Source: Mansonella perstans (taxonomy: Eukaryota > Nematoda > Chromadorea > Rhabditida > Onchocercidae). Taken from it: 64,000 nucleotides of DNA. A program made the position numbers and the translations under genes. Positions 37,601 to 48,800 of this stretch are shown here, in pieces. Position 1 is the first letter of the stretch, and each line of letters begins with the position of its first letter. The stretch is taken from positions 248,001 through 312,000 of the forward strand of contig JBAMDO010000149.1 in NCBI GenBank assembly GCA_037074765.1, given 5' to 3'. The notes under the pieces are model-generated. The model was not told where the DNA came from, made no database searches, and saw only the letters and a list, made by a program, of their open reading frames with translations.

Positions 37601-40600
37601 TGATCAATGATATCGCACCAGAAAATCGAGTTATGAAGAAACGACCGTTGTCATCAGATAAAAATGGAGTAGCATATGCACATACTCCACCACCAGAATA
37701 CAGCACTGAAGTGGTGATTGTACATCATCAACCATCAGATAGTAGTGAAGTGGGAAAGGCAAGAATCAAAAAACGACTGTCAACAGTGATCGGCATGGAA
37801 TCACAACCAAACGTAACTGTAATTGATCAGTCTGAATACTAGGAAAGCTTTCACATTCAGGATTTTCTGGGATTTCATAGACTAACCTATTATTTCATAA
37901 ATGGCTTATTTTTCTTATATATTTTTTTGGCATTGACAACAAAATTTGAAGAATCTTGTTAACACCAGAACAGTTGACAAAGACATATGCATGTTTCATT
38001 TAGTTTCTGAATTTTTCAAAATGGCACAGGCATAAAAAATTAAAAAATTTTTAGGCTCATTCTCAGTATTCAAAATCAGCAGTTCAACGGCAAATTGCTA
38101 GACGTACATCCAGTGGATCGGAACATTCAAAAAGTTGTGGTGTTTTCTCGCAACAAAAACAGTTACCAAAGCGGCAAACCTGGCAAAGGGAACAAGTAAT
38201 CCAGAGGTTTGCTGCTCAGTTTTTTAAATTCTCTTTTTCTTCTTTCTTTTATCTTTCTGCCTGTGTCTGTCTTACTATTTGCAAGTTATGGGGAGTGCAC
38301 ACCTCTTCATAGTTTTTATATAATGGAATGGAATTTTTTTTATGATTCTCTGGTATCGGTAGTATTTCTATCGTTCCATTGAGAAGTTCAGCCATTTAAG
38401 ATTGGAAGATGGTATCTTAAGCCCAAGAAACGTTATTCAAAGCAAACCTTCACAACGAGTCAACTATCAAGAAGGTAAAAATTATTTGAAAACACGGGGA
38501 TCGAAACGATCTAAATCACCACTTCTATTACGGTTATGGATGAACAAAAAGAAACGATTTCCTTCTACAAGTTCCACTGATGCACAAGAACAGTTTGATA
38601 ATAGCTTTGAGAAACCACGGGCATTGGAAACAAGTTATGATCAAAGCTTACAGTCGGTTGGTTACCTCAAATCATATGGTAGTCTCCATATCATATAAAC
38701 GATTTTGTAGCATTCTAATCAGTTAAGGGTATGCAAAATTAATTAAACTAGTCAATATAATAAACTCCGAATCGAATCATTGGGAATTGCGATGTTTGTA
38801 GCCATTGAGAAGATATGGACAACTGATACATGACGATGAACAACCGCAGGATAGAACGATTCATTTGTCCGAAGAAAGTGCAACAACAGCAGTGGTTTCT
38901 CGGCAAAAATTTCGTAAACTTCTCTTGCCATTTTTTTGCTGTTCTCTAAAATTAAAAAGGCTATTAGCCTGTCCAGACATCAATTAATTCTAGTGATAAT
39001 TAGAACTTTCAATATTTCCCTCTGTCGGAATATATGCCTGGACAGTTTCTCGATTTAAAATTCTACAAAAAAGTTATAATCCATGCAGCAGGTGACAAGC
39101 GGTTCTAGGCTATTATTCTTAAATGTTGCTCATCGCAGATGCTCACTATAAAGTTGATATTTCATGGATTTCGAAAATATGACCTTTATATATTATCACT
39201 GCAAGTTGTTTGAAATCAAGTTATTTTTGCAAAAATTATAACAAGAAATGTCGAAAATTTTGAAAATTAAAAAAGAATCAGCTCAAAGAGACATAAAAAA
39301 GTTAACTTTTAAAATTCCAACGGCAGTTGGTATTGATTAGGAGCTTAGTGAAATTGAAACGATTTTTAAAATCAATTATACGGAACAAAAAGAAATCTCT
39401 CTGCAATGTAACATTGAAAAAACTGTAACAAAACTTTATTTTCTTAATGATATCATTAATATTGAGGATATTCTTCTGCTTAGAAAAATCATACATTAAA
39501 CATAACAAAACAGAGAATAAGTGCAATCATCTTTTCACCTAACTTTTAATTGAACAAGAAAAAAGAGAAAATATTTCAGGAAGTTTTTCCTTAAGAAAGA
39601 AGAATTAGATAATTTTTAATTCATTTTTAGCGCCAGAATTTTCCAATATGCATCAAGTTGTTTATTAATTACTTCATAACTACTATAATGGGATTAACTA
39701 CGAAGATCGGATGATTTATAGATACAGAAAAAGTTGGAGTTGGAATGAAATCTGGTTACAGTGTTAATGAGCGCGATGAATTGCTTGACGTTAATCAACT
39801 TAGTCCCGAAGAAGGTTTTACACCAGAGCCATACAAAACTGATCCATGGTTAACTTTTTTTCACAAGAAGAAATAAAAGACATTTATGCAAGTATATTGC
39901 ATTGCCAAATGAATTATAGTAAAATTATATCGAAAATAATCAGCTAATGAAAGTTAATTTCGATTTTACAAATTTATGAAATATTAATGAATATATACTC
40001 TCATATAACCAGGTAAAAATAAACTGTATGTTTGTAAATTTCCACATCAAAAATATATGTGGAAATTTATGTGGCAAAAATATCGAACTTCATTAGTTCA
40101 AATTTCATTGTGATAGTAATAACAATCATGTACAACTTTTCAGCATAGCAGTAAAAGTCGTAAATCGTAATAATGATTATTCGGCTGAGCGTAAAAAGAA
40201 ACTGTTCAAGTTGCTTTGTTTCGTTCTTTGCCCAGTTATTTGTGTTATTGCCGCTGCTGTTGTACTTTACACACTTCTTTTTGTCCCTATGACTTTCTTT
40301 TGACACTTAAAAATTTCAAACTCTAGTTAAGAAACATGAATTTCCTTTTCGATTAAGCTACAGTCTTACTAATCAACGAATGAATTAAGTACAAAATATG
40401 ATTGCCACTTTGACGATCATGTCTTAGGAATTCTATCTAAACAGTTATACAAGTGCTAAAGGTCGTTGTAAAAACTCAAAGCATTGATTTTAATAACCGA
40501 ATGAATTATGAAAGTGATACTTTATTTATCACTATTCAACAAAACAAGTTACAAGAATATCTATTCACCATAAAAAGGTTTGATAATCACAAATTGAAGT

Positions 40601-41487
40601 GTGATACTATTAACAGAATAGGAATTAAAACATAATTAATGGTAGTCTTGTAGTACCGAAATTCCTATACTAAAACCTAACATTTAATAAATTTAACGCA
40701 ATCAGCTGCAAGTAATAAATTATAACAGATAACACCAGAAACCAAACAAAATTCAGAATTATTTTTCATCGGGTCTTCAATTTGTTTGATACATCTTCCA
40801 AAATAGTTCGAACTCGCTTTATGATATGAGGAGTTATACAACTAGAAATTGATAAGATGGAGAAACTGTTGGGATTCTTGACAAATGCTAGTTAGGCTTG
40901 CGAATTTCGAAGCACGGTGGAATTCTAATGGTTAGTTTGAAATTGAAATCAATAAAGCATTTAGGCGATTTGATAAATGTGAACTCACTCGATTAGCTTA
41001 TGAAACATGTTATTTTCTATTATCAATAATAGTTAACGTTGTTGCTTCAGAAAAAAAAAATTTGATGCTCGAATATGTAAAGATCTTGCTAACAGTATAC
41101 AAATGTTTGTTGATAGATTTGCCGAATCATTCATTTATTTATTTCACTTTTGATCTGCTACATGTATGTCATCATTTCTGATTTGCAGTGCAAAATGCAA
41201 CAGTTTGCTCACCAATTAACAATAGTAAAAAATAACAATTTTAAGAAAAGTATATTTTGTTTCTTTTCTAACAACCTTTTTAAATTAAAATATTGCTAAA
41301 ATGAAATTTAAGGGTAATGAATGGAAAAAGAGAAAAAGCTGATGCTGACGTAGTCCATTTGATGGAAATCGGAAATACAGCTTGTTCAAAATGGGACTGG
41401 ATCAATTGCTGCTTTTATCTGCTTGCGCCACTTTTCATCTTTTTTCTCATCATTGCTATCATTATAACACTTGCTTTATTAGCATAA
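31643..41487 (+). CDS. P-loop GTPase-like protein with degenerate nucleotide motifs and alternative C-terminal tails
   Basis: Core exons in consistent phase: 31643-31742, 32021-32157, 32439-32551, 32839-32980, 33069-33234, 36211-36388, 36952-37178 and 37571-37842 (stop; 444 residues). Residues 35-200 match a septin/AIG1-type G-domain family: a P-loop region VILLVGPSGSNKSNLIDC, then STPMKSITKYVFNATAMPF, RPIIIDTPETVSD, and INALCLVLKFDE. The P-loop has Asn where GKS is usual, and DTPG is DTPE, so GTP binding or hydrolysis may be lost. Exon 8 can instead end at 37812 (AAC|gtaact), continuing in phase into 38055-38206, 38401-38656/38678/38698, 38802-38913/38987, 39722-39848/39876, 40144-40190/40303 and 41354-41487. 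Five different termini follow, the last two being hydrophobic membrane tails. A 3-kb intron (33235-36210) holds the scaffold's ambiguous base. The exact family name and function are unknown to me. Confidence 0.72.
31851..31910. other. GC-rich patch in intron 1 of the GTPase-like gene
   Basis: About 60 bases beginning GCGAGGCCGGTTAAAAAGC, rich in G and C within AT-rich intron. It can pair CGGTT with AACCG around a GGCCC-containing loop. It might be a small structured RNA or tRNA-derived fragment, but no known RNA fold could be completed. Confidence 0.2.
33235..36210. other. Large intron 5 of the GTPase-like gene
   Basis: Nearly 3 kb between donor AAAG|gtttct and acceptor ATACTGCAG, supported by phase (1) and by the family's order on both sides. 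I see no nested gene. The undetermined base at 34084 lies here. Confidence 0.55.
40144..40303 (+). CDS. Alternative terminal exon encoding a transmembrane tail (GTPase-like gene)
   Basis: Acceptor CTTTTCAG; one base completes the TG left by the internal donor CCATG|gttaac of the exon at 39722 (Trp codon TGG becomes TGC). The frame then runs IAVKVVNRNNDYSAERKKKL, followed by about 27 hydrophobic residues including CVIAAAVVLYTLLFVPMTFF and TGA. A basic patch just before a C-terminal helix is the layout of a tail-anchored protein. The reverse-strand open frame over this exon is its shadow. Confidence 0.55.
41354..41487 (+). CDS. Second alternative transmembrane-tail exon (GTPase-like gene)
   Basis: After acceptor CTGACGTAG two bases lead into HLMEIGNTACSKWDWINCCF, then a helix of about 24 hydrophobic residues (LLAPLFIFFLIIAIIITLAL) and a stop. 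It needs a donor leaving one base. The exon at 40144 offers GAGC|gtaaaa at 40190, which removes that exon's own helix and replaces it with this one. Assignment to the same gene is inferred from phase and proximity. Confidence 0.4.
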
Positions 41488-44400
41488 CTATGGATTGCAC
41501 CGGTATCGGTCAATGAAAGCGATGTTATGCATTGGCGAATTTTAATTTTTTGGAAAGTAAATTAACCGATGCTTTATCGTTTCAATTTCTTTTTTGCCTT
41601 GTTATCTGTGACTAAGATTTATAATGCTTGCAGTTTAATTATCACGAAAATTTCGTTTGTTCAGATTTGCAAATAACAAGATTTACAGCTGTTCTAATTC
41701 GTTTATCTGTTCTCGCCCAATTTACAAATCTAATGGATTAGAATACTTAACAATGCGTACGTGCATAAAATTAACGGATGTGAAAGTATAAAATTCCAGA
41801 AATAAAGTTTGTGGTTTTTCTATGGTTATTAAGAGAAATAAATCAATGAAACTTTATTACCGGATTCTCTGATCGTTAAATTGCTAACAATTTTGTAACC
41901 TAACGAAATAGCTTAGCAATCATTCTTTTTATGTATAAAATTATTTGCTTTGCCATTTCTAAGTGTTTACTTATCTTATTCATTGCATACACATTTCTGT
42001 TGTCACTTTGCTGATATTGTTTTTTTCTTAATTTTTATGTATACAATGATGTGATTTTACAACTACTGTAATCATATATAATGCATTTGCTCTAAACTGT
42101 AAATATTGTTTTTAGAAAATATAAAATTTCAATTAATTTGACGATATCGCAATTTAAAAGAACTAATAAATGCTAGGAATAATACCTGAGGACCAAAAGA
42201 TACCGAAAAATGGAAAAAGCTTAGATTACACAGGACATCCATTACACAACATATTAAAGGTCATACGAAAGCAAACGTTGAAAGAAACGATAAAAGGTTA
42301 TCTGAAAATAATAATCTGATATTACGCGGGATTTTTCATAAAGGTCAAGTGGTCAAATGGATCAAAAAGGTCTAGTAAAGCAAAGGACAAATCAATCCAA
42401 TAAAAAGATTTTATTTGACTATTTTGCCTGCGAAATTTCTGGTTTGCATATGCATCAATTTATCTTTGCATTTCTTGAGTTTTACTAATTTTTTTTTTTG
42501 ACAATTTTATCATTAAAATATAAAGTTCATAAATACCAACCTTATTAATCACTTAAATACTATAATCTCGCCCATAGATATGCTTATCTTTCGAAATTAT
42601 TTCGAAAAATTTTTTTTATTTCTAAGAAAATTTCAAATTATTGCATCTTCATCACTATTTTCTTCTTTCAAAGTTATATAGACCCGAATTAATATTAGAG
42701 TAGAAACGTTTAAGCAGTTTGCAATTTTTCATAAATTTTTGTATCTATATTCATTTTGCCAGGCGATTTTGAATGTATAATCATTTCTTAGTCAAAATTT
42801 ATTATAACTGATAAAGCGAAATCATTAAAAGGAAATGAATAAAAAACTATTTTCAATTTGTTGCTTAAATCTTCTTAGCGAAAAAATATATTTCTCCGCC
42901 AACATAACAATTAGCTCATTTAGACTGAAAGTGATCTGGAGGAAAAAATTAGCATCGACAGTATGTAAATGATTGAAATAACGGGTTGACTATTATAAAT
43001 TTGCTATTAAGAGCTTAAAATCTTTTTAAAACAATGCTTCGTTATTTATTGCTACACAAATTTTTTAATTTCTGATCTCAAACAGTTGCCGATAACAAAT
43101 AGGAAAGCAAAGGCTAATCTTTTTTATTTGAGAATAAATATCTTATATCTTTGAATTTTTTGCATGTTTCTTAAGAAATTTTATAATCTTTCTCGATAAT
43201 AAAAGATATTACAACAAGAATAATGAATAACATTTGTTTTAATCTTATAAGAATACTTATACTGCTACCAATGATATCAAAAACATTGCTTTTTCATGCT
43301 ATCATTACCATGCATTGTCAAATTTTATAATCTTCGAACAAAATTTTATTTTCCCAGGTCATGCCAATGGCCTTTGAAAGATGTTTATCGAGAAATCGAT
43401 CTTATTGAATGAAAGTTGAATTTGTTGCCTATACCAATTCGATACCTTGTAGAGAAACGAAAACAGCAGTTGTCAATGATTAAGCTTAATCTAGTTTTTA
43501 CATACTACTGCTGAATTTTATATTAGTTTGAATATAATAATATTTCAACCATTAACCCTTTGTGATCTTGAAATTTCATTTTTCTTAAATCAACTTTTTA
43601 GCTCAACTTATAACATACACTTTTATTGGTAGTTTTCATCTGTTTTCATCTTTAACTAATGTAATTAGTATAACTCATCAAACCAACTTCCACAAATTCT
43701 GGCTTTTTAATTAGCAATACTTTTTTAGTTTTTTACAGAAATTTTCATCCATGCTAAACAATACCATGTAAAAGTTTTTATATATTTATCGAATCAAAGT
43801 TCAAATCATAAATCTTTGTGTGTTTACAGTAATAAAGCAAACATAGTTGCATTTTTTCTTCAATTGCCAACTTTACTTTCCATGCATTCATTTTTTATTC
43901 AGTCCTCACCTCATGTGATATCGAATGATGAACGAAGATCATATGGTTACAAATTTATCACAAAATATTTTATGTATGTTTAAATTATGCATGTTGTATA
44001 TTTTGGTCTTACATAAAGTACTAATATGCTTAAATTCAAACTTTAAATAAATAATTTGATGTGACTAGTATGTATTCTAATTTCAACAACTCATTTTCAT
44101 TCACTGAGTAATTCATTTCATTCATTAATCATTTTTCATCCTCAAAACGTAATACTCCATCATGCTTTTTCTAGCAAAGCAAATACTTTCTTGTCGTGTT
44201 TACTGTTATTTCTAAATTTATCACAATGTATGAAATCTTTCATTAAATGTTTGAGGAAGGAAGGTGGAATGAAATATTTTGAAGAGTTAGTAAACATTCG
44301 CAATAACTGCTACTCCCTGTGAATTATTGTTGTTAGAAAAGCCAATTGGTTCCACTTAAACTAATAGTTAGTTAGTTCAAAACATTCGAATTATGACAAG

Positions 44401-44929
44401 TGATCACTCAAAACTGTACAATCGTTTGTCATAAATTTTTAAATCCTCTTTGATTTAAAAATTTGGATTAGTTTGTAGGGAAAACTGGATATGGAACAAA
44501 TATAAAATTCGCTTCATTCCTCTATACGATGGTTCCCGTGAAAGATATTGAATAACGAAGTAATGAAGAGTAATTGTAAAACTGTAATCGGATTTTACAG
44601 CTCAGTACAGCAACAACTATTGCGTTGTGCAACTGATTGACTATTTCATTTTGGATAAAAATATCACCAATAAAAACAAAACAATCAATGGCTTCGGTTG
44701 CACCCAAGGTAAAAGTTTATTACAAACAAACGAAAAGACCGAAGCATAACATTTGTATAAATTAGTCCACAAAATTTAATTATTTGCATTTGGAACTGCA
44801 AAATTATATTTATTGGTTTCATGAAATTATGTTAATGTATTGTGAAAATGTATAATAAAATTTACAGTGATTTCAGTAAATTTGATTCAATCCTGACTTC
44901 AAAAAGTAATCGAAATACTACAAATTTAT

Positions 44930-44964
<35 letters not shown>

Positions 44965-45814
44965 GGAGCTTTTAAAACTCTTTTACCTGATTAATAAAAC
45001 AAAAAATAAATATTTTGCACAATTTTCTTAATCTTACATGCTTCAATCACTACAAATATTCTTATCTCATTACTTCAGAACTAAATTAATAGATTATTTA
45101 GAAATATTAATTGTCGTCAAAAATAGCGGCGAGAACATTTTCTGCTAAATTGATAAGAAGTTCGGAATTATCAGTGCTGATAAGTTTTTTTGAACAAACA
45201 AGAATAATCAGCATTTTTACTAGCTAAAACTAGATTTTCTGTGGCAGAGAATCTACGTTTCGGAATTCGATAAACAATCAAAGTGCATTTCTGAAGTGAT
45301 GAGAATGATTAGAATAGTAGCCGATGAGGGAAAATTAAAGAAAATATTGCGGGTGGGACGATTAGGATTTTCTAATTTTTTGGTTTTTGGATTTTCTAAT
45401 CATTGGTCGTCCATGAATATTCACTTCATCATTCCAATCAATTTTAAATACTAAAAAAGTGTAACATGCATGTTGTTGACTTCTTCGACAATTCGTCACC
45501 TGTAAACAAAAAGTTCCATGAGTGCTTTTAATTAAAAAAAGTTAGTTTTGATGAGCTGTTATTATTGAACAAGATAGGACATTTCCAATTCTTGAGCCAA
45601 GTTCACTTGATTTCGCGAATTGCCCTAACTGCTTTATGACAAGTCTTGAATCCGAACAAAATATTACTGGAATTTTTATTTTGCTTGGAGAAGCATAGAA
45701 TAATTTACCAGCAAAAAATAAGTGATGAAAAAACTGATATTAAAAAGATAAATAACATAACCAGGTATAGCAGTGTAAAACAGCAAAAACATTTTTTTAT
45801 CTGAAATTATTACC
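41488..45814. other. Intergenic stretch, no gene seen
   Basis: AT-rich, no supported exon on either strand. It contains a 32-base A tract at 44931-44962. A 61-codon minus-strand frame at 44522-44707 lacks splice support or motif. Confidence 0.55.
44931..44962. repeat. Poly-A tract, 32 bases
   Basis: Uninterrupted A32 followed by CCGGAGC. It could be a simple homopolymer or the tail of an old retrocopy, but no coding sequence precedes it on the plus strand. Confidence 0.6.
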
Positions 45815-48800
45815 ATGTTATCATTATGTTATGAGCATATTATCAATAATAAGTTCAATAAACTAACATTATCAACATCAGCCTTAAGATACTTTCAGAA
45901 GAGAAGTCCAGATGCTCCAGTTTATCAATTCAAGGAAGATATTTCAGTAAATGCAACAGGGAAAAATGTGAAACTGCGAAAATCTACACTACTTGCATGG
46001 GGAGTAATAATACCGTTTCTCATTGCTGCTGTCATCATATTCGTCACTTTGTATGCACTTGCAGCATCTAAGCTTCATTCTATTAAGCCTACTGATCATG
46101 ATGATCTAAGTGTATGCAAAAGGAGGTAAGGAATTTTAGCACAGAACAAACCAGTACTATATTTAATAATCATATTCATAAATGATTATTGTTCAAGCAA
46201 ATGATGACTTCTCATGCTGCCTTCTTCCCATATGCTCATATAGTATCTAAGAAACCATTTAACAATCACTGACGTCGGTAATAACTTATTGTTGAAACAT
46301 ATATTTTGCAGGTTCGACGTGCCTCCACTGGTAATTTTCAGTGCCGACGGTTTCCGGAACAGTTATCTGAATGCAAATATTACACCAACAATCCAGCGTT
46401 TGATAAATTATGGTACGCATAGCAAATATATGTTACCAACATTTCCTTCTAAGACTTTCCCGAACCATTATACAATGGCAACGGGCCTTTATCCCGCCTG
46501 GCACGGAATTGTCGATAATCGTTTTTACGATAAACATTTCAAGGTAATATTATTTATTTCATATTTCGTATCAAGAGTCACATGATTCATAGTAGTGTAT
46601 GTTCTCACATGCTGTAAATTTTTCTTTATGTTTCAGGCTTTTTTCCAGAAAAGTACAAACGAGTCTGGTTGGTACTTCGGAGAACCGGTAAGCGTCTTTT
46701 TTGTTGATCTCTTTGTTTACAGTCCCAAAATCTACTAGGATTTTCCTTTGAATTTTTCCACAGATTTTAATTATCAGAGGTACGCTGATTCTGAAATTGA
46801 AATTTCATTTCGATATAACGAATATTTCAATCACAACAACGAAATATATCATGATAAATCTGTTTTTCTGATTTCTTCTCATCTTTATAAATGAAGCAAA
46901 TTCTGTTAATTTGAATGAAATCGAAAAATTTAGATATGGGAAACGGCACAAAAAGCTGGCCTCAAATCAGCAGTATTTTTCTGGCCTGGAAGTGAAGGAA
47001 GTGGTAAGAAGCACGTTTCATCATAAATGGTGGAACATGAAAAAAGATGAAACTTCCTAACTTGTCTTCGCTATTGCAAAGATATAACAGAGATTGTGAT
47101 AAATAATACAATTTCACATTTTTTTGAATCTCTATCAAAATTGTTTACTATTCCTTTTAGTGATAAGACTGCAATCCGAAAGAAGTTTCGACAAGTGCTC
47201 TCAAATTATATCTTTTAATTCATTCACAAACACGCTGTTATTTGTATCACTTTCAGACATGTAAGCCAGCAAGCAATCAATACATTTTAATTGTTCACTT
47301 ATCGAAATCATATCTTTTCTGCAAGAAGAAACTTTTTAGATAAACTGCCCAACCACTGGAGGAAATACGATAGCTCTATACCATTCACACATCGCATTGA
47401 GACAGTAAGCAATTGACAGATTTAAATGATGCACCTTTTTTTTTATTATTTTAAATACAGCGAATAATACCAATAATTCATTTTCTGGTCACTGTTACAA
47501 GTGTGTGATGCTCTTCTTTTTAAATAATTTGATAGAATGAAAAGTTATTTTTTCGTTTAACTTTTTCATTAGTAATAAAACCGAAAAGTATTTCGAAAGA
47601 GGCTTCGACAAATGCACCAAAATCATATCTTTTAATTCATCCACAAACAATGCTATTATTTGCATCATTTTTGCATCATTCTGTGACATGTATGCCAAAC
47701 AAGCAGTTAATTTATCCCAACTGTTCAATTATTTGTACACAAGTAAATTATTACACTAAAATTCTATTGGATTAATTATGCAAAAGTTGTTTCAAAAAAA
47801 AGATTACGGATATGAATTGTTTAATAAATTTCTTCTCTATCTGTCCGTCAAAAATAGTAATTTGTAGTAATGTCGAATGGAACGGAAACTCGTGAAATTT
47901 CAGCTAATCGAATGGTTGAATCTGCCGGATGGTGAGCGACCATCAGTCATCAAAATGTATTTTGAGGAACCGGACTATTCCGGACATTTGGGTGGACCGA
48001 ATTCTCAAGCAGTAATTCATTCTAATACAAATGCTTTTACCAGCGATCTAATTGGATTTATTATTTACATTTAATATAATGATATTTTAATGATATATAA
48101 TGAAGTTTTTTTATTTATTTGATCTGATCCAAACAATAAATACAAATTTCAGAGTAATCAAGTATATATTGATGCGGTAATTTCAATAGTACAAAAAATT
48201 TGTATGGCATAAATTAAATCATATTTGATTAAACTAAATTAGATTTAAATGAAATGTAATATTGATTGATTAAAGAACTTTCAAAGGTTCGCACGGCGAT
48301 GATCTTAATGGATGGAATGATTAACTTTTTGGTAAATCGATTAACTCAAGATGGTCTTATGGGCTGCATTAATTTCATTTTGCTTTCCGATCACGGTCTG
48401 TCACTTCTTATTTTTTTAAAACTAGAAATTTTTGATAATTTTAAAGTACGCTTTCAGCAAAGAGAGAAATTTTATAGTACTCATTCCTTTTCTAATTCAT
48501 CATATTGATTAAATAAGTATCATAAGAAATCCTCGGAGAGCATAGAAAGAACAAGTTTTATCAAAGAGTTTTTTTATTTAATCGGATCTTCAACAGCATT
48601 TCTATGATACTTTTTCCGAATCATGTAAAAAATCTCAGCAGTACTGTTCAATTACTTGGGATTTCATCAGGTATGCAGCAAATGGAAATCGAAAAGTCTG
48701 TGGTTATTAAGAATTACATAGAATCGCAATTCAATGATCTATTTTATTCTGGTGTGGTAGCTCGAATAGAAATCAATCAAACTGCTCATTCATCTCAAGA

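Noticed and set aside
40067..40306. 79-codon minus-strand ORF
   Set aside because: It is the reverse-strand shadow of the membrane-tail exon at 40144-40303, which has correct splice phase on the plus strand.
44522..44707. 61-codon minus-strand ORF
   Set aside because: No splice sites, start context or motif; length is within chance expectation.
44931..44962. A32 tract as tail of a processed retrocopy
   Set aside because: The upstream 500 bases on the plus strand contain no coding remnant, so a simple homopolymer is the economical reading.
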